Part shown: positions 31,982 to 48,443 of the stretch, piece after piece
Numbering within the stretch: the stretch's first letter is position 1
Layout of the letters: each line of letters starts with the position of its first letter
NCBI RefSeq assembly: GCF_030816485.1
Contig: NZ_JAUSYC010000001.1
Span: 3,658,001 to 3,722,000 of the forward strand
Source of the DNA: Arthrobacter sp. B1I2
Lineage (GTDB): Bacteria; Actinomycetota; Actinomycetes; Actinomycetales; Micrococcaceae
Direction of reading: 5' to 3'
Length of the DNA stretch: 64,000 nucleotides
Made by a program: the position numbers and the translations under genes
The notes under the pieces: generated by a model
Told to the model about the DNA's origin: nothing
What the model saw: only the letters and a program-made list of their open reading frames with translations
Databases searched by the model: none

Positions 31982-34210
31982 TCAGCCGGCAATGCCGGCC
32001 GGCACGGGTTGCGCCGCAATCAGCCGCAGCCGCTGCGTGGCGCGGGTCATGGCCACGTACAGGTCCCCCACCTTGCCGTGCTCGTGGTTGAGCATGACGG
32101 ACGGTTCCAGGACCACGACGCCGTCGAATTCCAGGCCCTTTGCCTCGCGCGGGCTGATCACCACGATGTCCTGTTCGTAGCTGCCGGCACCCGTTCCGAT
32201 CCGGCGCCCGTACGCGGCACGCAGGGCGGACGTGGCCTCGGGCAGGAGGTCACCGTCGGCAATCACGGCGAGCAGGCCGCCGTCGAGCGCCTTAAGTTCC
32301 TCTGGGATGACCTCGACAAGCCGGCTGACCACCCCGTCTGGCGCCACTTCGTCGATGATGGGCGCCCAGCGCCCTTCGCGCACGGCCTTGGGCGCGGAAA
32401 CCACAAGGCCGGCGGCGTTGGCCATCCTGACAGCGGCTTCGGCGATCTGCGACGGCGTGCGGTAGTTGACGGTCAGCTCCTCCAGCTGCCAGCGGTCACC
32501 GAACATCGGGGCCAGCGCCCCTTGCCAGGAGTTGGCACCTGCCACGGAACTGGTCTGCGCGATGTCGCCCACAATGGTGAAGGACTTCAGCGGGCAGCGC
32601 CGGACCAGCAACCGCCATTGCATGGGTGAGAGTTCCTGCGCTTCGTCCACCACGATGTGCCCGAAGGCCCAGGTGCGGTCGGTCGTTGCGCGTTCGGCAG
32701 CCGTCTGCCGGGTTTCCTGTTCCCGGTTCTGCTCGGCGAGTTCCTCCGCCGACATCAACGGGTCCACACCGGCAACCTGCATATTGACGAGGGTCTGCTT
32801 GGCGTTGGCGAGGTCGCGGGCACGGTCATGCTCCTGCTGCGCCAGCCCGCGCCCGGCCGCCGGATCCAGCTCACCGAGCAGTTCGGCGGCCTCGTCCAGC
32901 AGCGGTACGTCGGATTCGGTCCACGGGGCATCGGCGGGACGCTGCAGCAGCGCCCGTTGGGCCGGCGTCAGGTTGGGGGTGCAGAATTCCAGCACCTCCG
33001 GCTTGCTGAACAGATCGGAGATCAGTTTCTCCGGCGTCATGGGCATCCAGCACAGGTTGAGCGCGATCCGCACGTCGCGGGCCGCCCGGACGTCCTCGGC
33101 CAGGTACGAGCGGTCCGCGTTGTTTCCGATGTTGCCGGCCTCAACGAGTTCGGTCATTTGTTCGGTCAGCTCGCGCAGCAAGATCTTCACGAACGTCACG
33201 CGTGCCTCGTTGTACGGCTTTCCGGTGGCACGGGCACGTTCCCGGGCACGCCGGACCTGACGCGGTGTCAGGGTAAGTTTGCGGCCGTCCACCTCAAGGA
33301 TCCGGTTCTGTGCGGGGACGCGCATGCGGTTGGACACGGCGTTGGCCACAATGGCAGCCATGTCCAGGCGCCCCTTGATGGCGGCCACGTCCGCATTGGT
33401 TTCGGGGACGGCGTTGATGCCGGGCATCAGGCGGCCAACGCTGGCCATGACGACGCCGGTCTCGCCGAGCGAGGGCAGCACCCGCTCGATGTAGTTCATG
33501 AACGACGACGACGGTCCCACCAGCAGCACACCGGCGGTCTTGAGCCGGTCGCGGTGCGTGTAGAGCAGGTAGGCGGCCCGGTGCAGGGCCACGGCGGTCT
33601 TGCCCGTGCCCGGGCCGCCCTGGACTACCACGGCGCCGGAGATTGAGGACCGGATGATGCGGTCCTGCTCCGACTGGATGGTGCTGACGATGTCCGACAT
33701 GCGGCCGGTTCGCTTGGAGTTCAGGGCAGCAAGCAGGGCCCCTTCGCCCTGGAGCGATTCTGCGTCCGTGAGCATGCCGGCGTCCAGAACGTCATCCTCG
33801 ATGGCTTTGACGTCGCGGCCCTGCAGGATCAGGTGCCTGCGGCGCCGTACGCCCTGCCGGTCAAAGGCGGTGGCCTGGTAGAAGTGGCCGGCCTCGGGGG
33901 CGCGCCAGTCCACCATCAACCGCTGCAGGTCCTCGGTGGTGAGGCCGATGCGGCCAATGTATTGCGCTTCCCCGGAATCCAGGTCCAGGCGGCCAAAGAC
34001 CAGCCGGTCATCCACCGCATCCAGCTGCGCCAGGCGGTCCTCATACAGTGCGGCGAACGCATCACGTTCCGAAACGTTCTGCATGGTGCCCACAGCTCCG
34101 GCACGACGGACCTGCGCCAGCTGGCGGCGCTTTTCCTCCCGGAGCTCCTCCAGCCGGGCATACAGGCCGGCTACATAGTCCCGTTCGTGGGCCAATTCGG
34201 CGTCGAGCAT
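31982..34210 (-). CDS. HelD-like superfamily 1 helicase (RNA polymerase-associated)
   Basis: A 742-residue UvrD/Rep-fold ATPase. The N terminus (about 1-70) is a charged coiled coil, and a HelD-type segment DWRAPEAGHFYQAT lies near 100. Walker A VQGGPGTGKTAVALH is at 197-210 and Walker B is IVVDEAQELSPMQW, with VGDIAQTSS as motif III. This layout is that of HelD-family factors that release stalled RNA polymerase; some actinobacterial members (HelR) give rifampicin tolerance. The ATG at 34210 has GGGGAA upstream. Function is inferred by family. Confidence 0.8.
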   Translation of the reverse strand: MLDAELAHERDYVAGLYARLEELREEKRRQLAQVRRAGAVGTMQNVSERDAFAALYEDRLAQLDAVDDRLVFGRLDLDSGEAQYIGRIGLTTEDLQRLMVDWRAPEAGHFYQATAFDRQGVRRRRHLILQGRDVKAIEDDVLDAGMLTDAESLQGEGALLAALNSKRTGRMSDIVSTIQSEQDRIIRSSISGAVVVQGGPGTGKTAVALHRAAYLLYTHRDRLKTAGVLLVGPSSSFMNYIERVLPSLGETGVVMASVGRLMPGINAVPETNADVAAIKGRLDMAAIVANAVSNRMRVPAQNRILEVDGRKLTLTPRQVRRARERARATGKPYNEARVTFVKILLRELTEQMTELVEAGNIGNNADRSYLAEDVRAARDVRIALNLCWMPMTPEKLISDLFSKPEVLEFCTPNLTPAQRALLQRPADAPWTESDVPLLDEAAELLGELDPAAGRGLAQQEHDRARDLANAKQTLVNMQVAGVDPLMSAEELAEQNREQETRQTAAERATTDRTWAFGHIVVDEAQELSPMQWRLLVRRCPLKSFTIVGDIAQTSSVAGANSWQGALAPMFGDRWQLEELTVNYRTPSQIAEAAVRMANAAGLVVSAPKAVREGRWAPIIDEVAPDGVVSRLVEVIPEELKALDGGLLAVIADGDLLPEATSALRAAYGRRIGTGAGSYEQDIVVISPREAKGLEFDGVVVLEPSVMLNHEHGKVGDLYVAMTRATQRLRLIAAQPVPAGIAG

Positions 34211-34261
34211 CAACGTTCCCCTATCGCAAAAGACAGACCGTCCATTCTACAACCATTTCCG

Positions 34262-34951
34262 TTAACGCTTGTGAAACCTTGCAGCCGGCGGCGCACCTGC
34301 AGGCTGCTTCCGGATCCGGGGCTTCGCGGCCTTGTACCTGGAGACTGTGGGGTCGCCGGTGAGCCAGAACCGCCAGGCGTATTCCTCCAAGCCCCCGGCG
34401 CCGGCCACGCCCACCCGCGGACCGGAACTGACCGGGCCGCTGCTGCCGGAGGGAAGCTCCAGCCCGAAAGGCGGAGCCAGTGCATCCCGGCCGCTGTCCG
34501 CCGTCGTCAATCCCAGTGCTTTGGCGAGGCGGGCCGGGCCGCTGGCCAGATCGGCGGGAGTTTTCGACGTGGGACGGCGCCGCTGTGCCAGCTCAAGCCC
34601 GTCCACGATCTCCCCGGCCCGGAGCAGCAGGGCGGACGCGGTGCCCGCCGGACCGCAGACGATGTTGGTGCAGTGATGCATGCCGTAGGTGAAGTAGACA
34701 TAGAGGTGCCCGGCGGGCCCGAACATCGGTGCGTTGCGTGGCGTCGGGCCGCGGTAGGTATGCGAGCCGGGGTCCGGATGAAGTGAATCCTCCGGCCCAA
34801 GGTAGGCCTCCACCTCGGTGAGCCGGATGGACACGCTCCCGTCGCGGGACTCATGGGTCAGCACGGCGCCCAGCAGTTGCGGTGCGAGCTCGCGGGCATC
34901 CCCGGACAGGAAACTCCGAAGCTGCCCGGCGCCCGAAGTGCTTTCGTTCAT
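34262..34951 (-). CDS. mpg: 3-methyladenine DNA glycosylase (AAG/MPG family)
   Basis: A 229-residue glycosylase that removes alkylated purines. Conserved AAG blocks are RLTEVEAYLGPEDSLH, SHTYRGPTPRNAPMFG and GHLYVYFTYGMHHCTNIVCG, which include the catalytic Glu and the intercalating Tyr region. It is the Rv1688 equivalent and lies beside tyrS as in mycobacteria. It is divergent from the Ada-AlkA/ogt pair, giving three alkylation-repair genes within 3 kb. Confidence 0.92.
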   Translation of the reverse strand: MNESTSGAGQLRSFLSGDARELAPQLLGAVLTHESRDGSVSIRLTEVEAYLGPEDSLHPDPGSHTYRGPTPRNAPMFGPAGHLYVYFTYGMHHCTNIVCGPAGTASALLLRAGEIVDGLELAQRRRPTSKTPADLASGPARLAKALGLTTADSGRDALAPPFGLELPSGSSGPVSSGPRVGVAGAGGLEEYAWRFWLTGDPTVSRYKAAKPRIRKQPAGAPPAARFHKR

Positions 34952-35079
34952 TGCTTGACCTTACCCGGAGGCGGCTGGCTTGATGCGTTCAGAACGCGGT
35001 CCGGCGCCGGATTTCAGCCCGCCACGGCCATGTCCGATTTCCGCTAGAACCAGCAGGCGGCGGCTGGCAGGATGGAGGA

Positions 35080-36558
35080 ATGGACTTCTGGCAGCGCTAC
35101 CGGGCAATCGATACCCGTGATCCCCGGTTCGACGGCCAGTTCTACACCGCGGTCCGCAGCACCGGGATCTACTGCCGCCCCTCCTGCCCCGCCCGGACTC
35201 CCAAGGCATCGAACGTGACGTTTTACGAGACCTCCGCCGCAGCACATGAGGCCGGCTACCGCGCCTGCAAACGCTGCCTGCCGGAGGCGGTGCCGGGCAC
35301 CCCGGCCTGGAACATGCGCCAGGACGTGGCGGGCCGAGCGATGCGGCTGATCAACGACGGCGTGATTAACCGCGACGGGGTGGCAGGCCTTGCCTCGCGC
35401 CTGGGCTATTCGCCGCGCCAGCTCAACCGGATCCTGGGCCAGGAGCTTGGCGCCGGTCCCCTGTCGCTGGCCCGCGCCGCAAGGGCCCAGACCGCACGCA
35501 CCCTGCTGGTGTCCACCTCCATGAAGCTGGCCGACATCGCCTTCGCCGCCGGCTTCAGCAGCGTCCGGCAGTTCAACGAAACCATCGCGGAGGTGTTCGA
35601 CATGACGCCCACTGCGCTTCGCAGGACGGTCCGGCACCCGGCACCGGGCGGCGGCACCACGGCCCTGACGCTGGGCCTGCCCTACCGCCCGCCGTTCGAT
35701 CCGGGCATCTTCTCCTTCCTGGCGGTCCGCGCCATCCCCGGGATCGAGGAGGGCACGCCCACTTCCTACGCCCGGACGCTGCGTCTCCCCCACGGCGACG
35801 CGCGGTTCCGGGTGGAGTACGACGACGGCGCGCGGGAACGGCAGCTCACGCTCACCGTGGGTGCGGTGGACCTTCGCGACCTTCCGGCGCTGCTCAGCCG
35901 CGTGCGGCGGCTGTTCGACCTGGACGCGGACCCGGAGTCAATTGACGGCGCCCTCGCCGCCGACCCCCGGCTTGCTGCCTCCGTTGCCAACACTCCCGGG
36001 ATGCGCCTGCCGGGGGCGCTGGACCCGCAGGAACTGCTGGTCCGGGCCATGGTTGGCCAGCAGATCACGGTGGCGGCAGCCCGCACCGCACTGACCCAGT
36101 TGTCCACGGCCGGCAGTCCCAGCAGTACATCCGGCGGGGGCCTGGACAGGTTGTTCCCCACCCCCACGGAAATCGCGGCGGCCGCACATCTGCTGCGCGG
36201 CCCCAAAAGGAGGATCGGGTCGCTCCTCCATGCAGCCTCAGCCATGGCCGGCGGGGAACTGGACTTCGGTTATGGCGACGACCTGGCCGGCCTGCGCGCG
36301 AAACTGCTGCCCTTGCCGGGAGTGGGACCGTGGACCGTGGGGTACGTGGCCATGCGGGTCCTGGGCGCCCCGGACGTCTTCCTTGCGAACGACGCCGCCG
36401 TGCGGAACGGCATCCGCGCACTTGATAATGGGGATAACGCCCTTAGTCCTGACTTCCGGGAGACCAGTCCGTGGCGCTCCTACGCCACCATGCACCTGTG
36501 GCGCGCCGCGGCCCGGCCCGCACTGACACCAACCGTTCCCGCGAAAGGGATGCCATGA
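35080..36558 (+). CDS. Ada-AlkA fusion: methylphosphotriester-sensing regulator and DNA-3-methyladenine glycosylase II
   Basis: A 492-residue fusion. Residues 1-75 are an Ada N-terminal zinc domain with Cys32, Cys36, Cys63 and Cys66 (GIYCRPSCPART, CKRCLP); Cys32 aligns with the methyl-accepting Cys38 of E. coli Ada. An AraC-type helix-turn-helix follows (about 80-185, MKLADIAFAAGFSSVRQFN). Residues ~200-490 are AlkA, with the helix-hairpin-helix LPGVGPWTVGY and catalytic Asp in DVFLANDAAVRNG. Its stop overlaps ogt by ATGA. It probably senses and repairs alkylation damage and activates its own operon. Confidence 0.93.
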   Translation: MDFWQRYRAIDTRDPRFDGQFYTAVRSTGIYCRPSCPARTPKASNVTFYETSAAAHEAGYRACKRCLPEAVPGTPAWNMRQDVAGRAMRLINDGVINRDGVAGLASRLGYSPRQLNRILGQELGAGPLSLARAARAQTARTLLVSTSMKLADIAFAAGFSSVRQFNETIAEVFDMTPTALRRTVRHPAPGGGTTALTLGLPYRPPFDPGIFSFLAVRAIPGIEEGTPTSYARTLRLPHGDARFRVEYDDGARERQLTLTVGAVDLRDLPALLSRVRRLFDLDADPESIDGALAADPRLAASVANTPGMRLPGALDPQELLVRAMVGQQITVAAARTALTQLSTAGSPSSTSGGGLDRLFPTPTEIAAAAHLLRGPKRRIGSLLHAASAMAGGELDFGYGDDLAGLRAKLLPLPGVGPWTVGYVAMRVLGAPDVFLANDAAVRNGIRALDNGDNALSPDFRETSPWRSYATMHLWRAAARPALTPTVPAKGMP

Positions 36559-37049
36559 AAGCGCAGCTGCTGCAACTGTCCACCCCGGACGGACCGTTCA
36601 CGGTCCTAGCCCGGGACGGCGTGGTCCTTGCCTCGGGCTGGACGGCCGGCCTTCCGGAACTGGCCGGACAGGTCCATCCGGCGCTGCGCCCTGACGCCGT
36701 GGAAGAGGTGACAAACCTTGGCGGCATCTCGTCCGCCGTCGAAGCCTTCTACAGCGGCGACCTCGGCCCGGCCATGGCAGTCCCGGTCCGCCAGCAGTCC
36801 GGCCCGTTCCGTGCCCACGCCTGGGATGTACTGCGCCAGGTCAAACCGGGCGCACCGGTCACCTACAGCGAGTACGCGGCGCTCGCCGGCAACCCGCGCG
36901 CAGTCCGGGCGGCGGCAAGCGCCTGCGCCTTCAATGCGGCAGCCCTGTTCGTTCCCTGCCACCGCGTGATCCGCACCGACGGCTCGCTGGGCGGCTTCCG
37001 CTGGGGCCTGCGCATCAAGGAGAGCCTGCTGGCCCGCGAGGCCGCCTGA
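36555..37049 (+). CDS. ogt: O6-methylguanine-DNA methyltransferase
   Basis: A 164-residue suicide repair protein. The methyl-accepting Cys135 sits in FVPCHRVI, and RAVRAAASACAFN is the DNA-binding helix region. The long open frame upstream is ignored: ATG 36555 overlaps the Ada-AlkA stop (ATGA) and gives the normal length. Co-transcribed with the Ada-AlkA fusion, it supplies the alkyltransferase activity that classical Ada carries in its own C terminus. Confidence 0.95.
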   Translation: MKAQLLQLSTPDGPFTVLARDGVVLASGWTAGLPELAGQVHPALRPDAVEEVTNLGGISSAVEAFYSGDLGPAMAVPVRQQSGPFRAHAWDVLRQVKPGAPVTYSEYAALAGNPRAVRAAASACAFNAAALFVPCHRVIRTDGSLGGFRWGLRIKESLLAREAA

Positions 37050-37070
37050 CCCGACGGTTGCCCTGCCCTC

Positions 37071-37129
37071 TTGCGCTATCACTTTTGGTTGCTAAACCCA
37101 TGGTTTAGGTGCCAAAAGTGATAGAGCAA
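37071..37129. repeat. 59-nt palindromic intergenic element, copy A
   Basis: An inverted repeat with 13-bp perfect arms CTATCACTTTTGG/CCAAAAGTGATAG (37076-37088 and 37112-37124) plus inner pairing around GGTTTAGG. It lies between the convergent genes ogt and the DinB-family gene, so it may also serve as a bidirectional terminator. Same length as the diverged copy at 24502-24560. Confidence 0.75.
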
Positions 37130-37870
37130 TCAACTCTTGGGTTCCGGCATCGCCGAAGGCCAGGGCAGCAGGCCGGGAAGGTCGGTACTGTCCCCGGCGG
37201 CGGTGGCCCGCAGGCTGTCCAGCGATGGCTTACGCCCCGCGAGCCACGCGGCGATGTCCGTGACCATGCCGCTGACGACGACGGTGCTGCCGCCGGCACC
37301 GAGGGCCAGCGGCGGAAGTGCCACCGGCTGCAGGACAAGCCGGGTTCCGGCCGGGATGCGGGCGGCCAGGAAGTCGAAGAGGTGGGAGCAGAAGTCCCTG
37401 TTCCAGGTCTCGGGTCCCGTCCCGGTATCCAGGTCCGAGGTGTGAATGACGAGCTCCCGCCAGAGCGCCAGCCCGGCATCGAAGATGACCCCGTCGCGGA
37501 ACGCGATGGGGGTCTGCCACTCGTCCCCGCCCAGCGCATCAAACGCAGCCAGCGCCCGGCGCAGCGCAGCATCGACGTCCTCCCGGTGCCGCTCAAGGCT
37601 GTGCCCGGCGGCGAGATCGATGGCGCGGTTTCGGCCGTCCACGCCGCCGTCGTAAAGCTCCACCTTTTCGCCGCGTCGGCCGTATTCCACTTGCCGGGCC
37701 AGGGCATCGCAGATCCCGGCGAGATGGGCCAGGAGGTGGCCGCGGCTCCAGCCGGGAAGGGTGGACGGAGCGGTTTCGCCGCCGGCGGGGATGCGGTCCA
37801 GCCCGGCAGTCAGCGCGGCGCCGGCCTTGTGCAGTTCAGCCAGGAGCACGGCAGGAGAAGGAGAGGTCAT
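37130..37870 (-). CDS. DinB/maleylpyruvate isomerase-family, probably mycothiol-dependent enzyme
   Basis: A 246-residue protein of the MDMPI/DinB_2 fold. PGWSRGHLLAHLAG near residue 40 and LWRELVIHTSDLD near 137-149 carry the three metal ligands (His, Glu, His) typical of mycothiol S-transferase/isomerase-type enzymes. The C-terminal MDMPI domain follows. The reaction cannot be read from sequence: detoxifying transferase or maleylpyruvate isomerase are both possible, and no gentisate genes are nearby. Confidence 0.75.
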   Translation of the reverse strand: MTSPSPAVLLAELHKAGAALTAGLDRIPAGGETAPSTLPGWSRGHLLAHLAGICDALARQVEYGRRGEKVELYDGGVDGRNRAIDLAAGHSLERHREDVDAALRRALAAFDALGGDEWQTPIAFRDGVIFDAGLALWRELVIHTSDLDTGTGPETWNRDFCSHLFDFLAARIPAGTRLVLQPVALPPLALGAGGSTVVVSGMVTDIAAWLAGRKPSLDSLRATAAGDSTDLPGLLPWPSAMPEPKS

Positions 37871-37891
37871 GCGGCCAGCCTAGCGGAGCAC

Positions 37892-38440
37892 TCAAGCCAG
37901 CGGAGTTCCGTCCGGCCCGACACGGTGGCGGACGTGGTTGCCGTCGTTGCCGGCCTGCCAGAACTCGATCTCGGCGGGCTGAAGAGCGTAAAGCTGCCAG
38001 TGCGGGTTGTCGCTGCCGTCGGCCCGGGGCCGCTCGTGCCAGTCGACGGCGGAGGCCTCGGCGGAGAGCTCAGTCACGGTGCCAACCACCCGGACCTGGC
38101 GGCCCAGGCCAGCCCAGTAGAAGTTCATGGCGGCACGCGGCTCGGCCGCCAGTTCGCGGCCCTTGCGGGAGGTGCGCGACGTGGCGAAGTGCCAGCCGTC
38201 GTCGTCAATGTTCTTCAGGATCAGCATCCGCGAGGACGGCTGCGGCGCGCCCCCGGACCCGGCACCTACTGTGGCCAGGCTGAACGCGTGCGGCTGCTGC
38301 TGCCCTGCGTCCAGCGCCTCGTCCAGCCACTGCTTAAACAGCAGTGCCGGTTCCTGCGGGGCGTTGTCCGGGTCGAAACCGGGCAGGTCGGAGGGGAAGT
38401 CGGGCAGGGTGCGAAGGAACTTGCGGAAGGTTTCGCTCAT
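37892..38440 (-). CDS. Pyridoxamine 5'-phosphate oxidase-family flavoprotein
   Basis: A 182-residue split-barrel FMN protein. FMN and substrate contacts typical of PdxH are visible: SSRMLILKNIDDDGWHFAT, RTSRKGRELAAEPRAAMNFYW and RQVRVVGTV; the C-terminal WQLYALQPAEIEFWQ resembles the PdxH dimerisation domain. It is shorter than classical PdxH (about 210-220 residues), lacking part of the N terminus. It may make pyridoxal phosphate, but an F420- or FMN-type reductase of related fold cannot be excluded. Confidence 0.75.
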   Translation of the reverse strand: MSETFRKFLRTLPDFPSDLPGFDPDNAPQEPALLFKQWLDEALDAGQQQPHAFSLATVGAGSGGAPQPSSRMLILKNIDDDGWHFATSRTSRKGRELAAEPRAAMNFYWAGLGRQVRVVGTVTELSAEASAVDWHERPRADGSDNPHWQLYALQPAEIEFWQAGNDGNHVRHRVGPDGTPLA

Positions 38441-38465
38441 GGACCCAGCCTAGCCACATGCGGCA

Positions 38466-38497
38466 AAGGGGCCCCGCGGCGTACCACGGGGCCCCTT
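38466..38497 (-). terminator. Terminator of the arginine operon
   Basis: Arms 38466-38476 (AAGGGGCCCCG) and 38487-38497 pair over 11 bp around a 10-nt loop, starting 14 bp after the argH stop. Confidence 0.8.
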
Positions 38498-38510
38498 GCA
38501 GCCCAGGCAA

Positions 38511-41206
<2,696 letters not shown>

Positions 41207-41250
41207 TTTAGATGCTCCTTGTTGGGTTGGTTGGTTCGTTGTCTTCAAGC

Positions 41251-41780
41251 TTATTGCCCGGCTTCCTCGGCCATTTGCAGGAAGCGGGCTGCGAGGTCCG
41301 GGCCGCCCAGCGGGTCGCGGGAGACCAGCAGGACGGTGTCGTCGCCGGCGATGGTGCCCAGGATGGACGGCATCACCGAGTGGTCGATGGCCAGGGCCAA
41401 AAAGTTCGCCGCGCCGGGCGGAGTGCGCAGGACGGCGATGTTGGCGGAGGCTTCGGCGGTGACCAGCAGTTCGCTGCACAGCCGGGCCAGCCGCGCGTCG
41501 AGGATCTCCTGCGTCACACCGCTCTTCGCGGCCCGTTCACCGCCTTCGCCGGGGACTGCGTAGACCAGGACGCCTTCCTTGCCGCGGACGCGGACGGCGC
41601 CCAGTTCCACGAGGTCGCGGGACAGCGTGGCCTGGGTGACCTGTACGCCGTCGTCCGCCAGCAGCGCCGCCAGCTCAGCCTGGGAACGCACGGACTGCCC
41701 GGTAAGGATTGCCGTGATGCGCGCCTGCCGGGCGGTCTTGGTGGCCGGGCTGGTGCCCGGGGTGGACGGCTGGGCGGACA

Positions 41781-41781
<1 letters not shown>
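41251..41781 (-). CDS. argR: Arginine repressor ArgR
   Basis: A 176-residue hexameric repressor. The N-terminal winged helix contains [25 protein letters not shown], and the C-terminal arginine-binding domain contains [14 protein letters not shown] with its conserved DD. GTG start overlaps the argF stop by one base (TAGTG). It likely binds the ARG boxes upstream of argC and so controls its own operon. Confidence 0.95.
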
Positions 41782-44028
<2,247 letters not shown>

Positions 44029-44032
<4 letters not shown>

Positions 44033-44988
44033 CCGTTGATCTCCTCGTCGGGGACGACCTGGGTGCCAATGCCCGCCGTCGTAAATGTTTCAAGAAGCAT
44101 GGAATGGGCCAGGCGCCCGTCCACGATGTGGGCCCGTTCCACGCCCTCGTCAACGGCCTTGAGGCAGGCGGCCATCTTGGGGATCATTCCGGATTCGAGC
44201 CTGGGCAGCATCTCCCGCAGTTCCGACGCCGTGAGCGAGGAAATCAGGGAGGACTTGTCCGGCCAGTTGGCGTAGAGGCCTTCGACGTCGGTCAGGATCA
44301 CCAGCTTGGAGGCGCCCAGGGCCGAGGCCACCGCGGCCGCTGCCGTATCCGCATTGACGTTCAGGACCTGGCCCGTGGGCTGGAACCGTGCGGTCCCCGC
44401 CACGCTGTCGCCGCCGTCGACAATTTCCGGGGCCACCGTGGAGATCACGGGGATGCGGCCGGCGTCGAGGATGTCCACGATGCCCGCGGGGTCGACACCC
44501 ACCACCTCGCCCACCAGGCCGAGGTCGACCTCTTCCCCGTCCACCACGGTGCCGGTGCGGACGGCGCGCAGGAGGCCGCCGTCTTCGCCGGACATCCCCA
44601 CGGCGTAGGGGCCGTGGGAGTTGATCAGGCCCACGAGTTCGCGTCCCACCTGGCCGGTGAGGACCATGCGGACCACGTCCATGGCCTCGGGCGTGGTGAC
44701 GCGCAGGCCGCCCTTGAACTCTGACTCAATGCCGAGCCGCGCGAGCATGGAGTTGATCTGGGGGCCGCCGCCATGGACCACCACGGGATGAATGCCCACG
44801 TGGTGGAGGAAGACGATGTCTTCGGCGAAAGCGCGCCGGAGTTCGTCGTTGACCATGGCGTTGCCGCCGTACTTGACCACCATGATGGTGCCGGCGAAGC
44901 GCTGGATCCAGGGCAGCGCCTCGATCAGGGTTGCTGCCTTGTCCTGGGCGTCGGACATGCTGGTGGTTTCACGCGTCTGGGTGTTCAT
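44029..44988 (-). CDS. argB: Acetylglutamate kinase
   Basis: A 319-residue amino-acid kinase phosphorylating N-acetylglutamate. The nucleotide and substrate loops VVKYGGNAM and [11 protein letters not shown] and the later [17 protein letters not shown] are present. ATG 44988 ([10 protein letters not shown]) has GGAAAG 7 bases upstream; MSDAQDK ten codons later is a possible alternative. It follows argJ by 55 bp. Confidence 0.95.
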
Positions 44989-45043
44989 GTTGTCACTTTC
45001 CGCAGCGGTTTCTGCCGTGCGCGGGCACTGGCTGGAGGAGCTC

Positions 45044-47286
<2,243 letters not shown>

Positions 47287-47395
47287 CAGATCGTGGCCTT
47301 GGATGACTCGTCAGCTTGTCGTCCCGGTCGGCGGTGTCCCTAGGATGGTTCCGGCAGCCGGGGCCGGAGACGCCGGGACCCGTGAAAGGAGAGCC

Positions 47396-48361
47396 ATGAC
47401 GCACGCAATCGTCGCACGGCAGGCAGGCGGACCGGAAGTCCTTGACTACACCGAAGTTGAAACACCCGTTCCGGGGCCGGGCCAGCTGCTGTTCAAAGTG
47501 GGCGCGGCCGGCGTCAACTTCATCGACACCTACAAGCGCAGCGGCACCTACAAAGTTCCGTACCCCCTCGTTCCCGGCACGGAGGCCGCAGGAACGGTGG
47601 AGGCAGTGGGTGAAGGTGTCACCGGCTTCTCCGTCGGTGACCGGATCGCCACGGCCGAGGGCATCAACTGCTACGCGGACTACGCACTGGTGGGCCAGGA
47701 TGCCGCGCTGCCGGTACCGAAGGGCCTGGACGTCTTCACCGCCGCCGCCCTCCCCCTGCAGGGCATCACCGCCCATTACCTGATGAACTCAACGTTCAAG
47801 GTGGAGCCTGGCCACAAGGTCCTGCTGCATGCCGGTGCTGGCGGCGTGGGGCTGCTCCTGATCCAGCTGCTTAAAGCCCGGGGCGCCGAAGTCATCACCA
47901 CGGTCTCCACGGATGAAAAGGAGCAGTTGGCGTCCGACGCCGGCGCGGACCACGTGCTGCGCTACGAGGGTTTTGCGGAGCGGGTCAGGGACATCACCAG
48001 CGGGACCGGCGTGGACGTCGTCTACGACGGCGTGGGGAAGGATACCTTCGACGGCTCGCTTGCTACGCTGCGGGTCCGGGGAATGCTGGTGCTTTTCGGT
48101 GCCGCGTCGGGCCCCGTCCCGCCGTTTGACCCGCAGCGCCTCAACGCCGGCGGCTCGCTGTTCCTGACCCGCCCCACCATGGGCCACTACCTGCGGGACG
48201 CGACGGAGCGGCGCTGGCGCTCGGACGAGGTCTTTGCTGCCGCCGCCGACGGCAGCCTGAAAGTGCGGATCGGCGCCCGCTACCCGTTGAGCCAGGCGGC
48301 CCAGGCGCACCGCGACCTCGAAGGCCGCAAGACCACCGGCAAGGTCATCCTGGTTCCCTAG
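47396..48361 (+). CDS. NADPH:quinone oxidoreductase (zinc-independent MDR family)
   Basis: A 321-residue medium-chain dehydrogenase/reductase of the QOR group. VGAAGVNFIDTYKRSGTYK and the cofactor loop HAGAGGVGLLLIQL are typical, and the zinc-binding cysteines of alcohol dehydrogenases are absent. ATG 47396 follows AAAGGAGA. It stands alone, divergent from argC and convergent with pheT. Quinone reduction is inferred by family. Confidence 0.88.
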   Translation: MTHAIVARQAGGPEVLDYTEVETPVPGPGQLLFKVGAAGVNFIDTYKRSGTYKVPYPLVPGTEAAGTVEAVGEGVTGFSVGDRIATAEGINCYADYALVGQDAALPVPKGLDVFTAAALPLQGITAHYLMNSTFKVEPGHKVLLHAGAGGVGLLLIQLLKARGAEVITTVSTDEKEQLASDAGADHVLRYEGFAERVRDITSGTGVDVVYDGVGKDTFDGSLATLRVRGMLVLFGAASGPVPPFDPQRLNAGGSLFLTRPTMGHYLRDATERRWRSDEVFAAAADGSLKVRIGARYPLSQAAQAHRDLEGRKTTGKVILVP

Positions 48362-48387
48362 CCCACCGCTTTTCCCGCGTAATGCAG

Positions 48388-48421
48388 AAATCCCCGCAAC
48401 CAATCCAGGTTGCGGGGATTT
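48388..48421. terminator. Bidirectional terminator between qor-like gene and pheT
   Basis: Perfect 13-bp arms (48388-48400, 48409-48421) with an 8-nt loop and AAA/TTT flanks, between convergent stop codons. Confidence 0.9.
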
Positions 48422-48443
48422 CTGTCATGCAGGGGCGGCCAGC

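Noticed and set aside
34980..35080. Missing classical Ada operator upstream of the Ada-AlkA fusion
   Set aside because: I could not recognise an Ada box, and I did not claim one.
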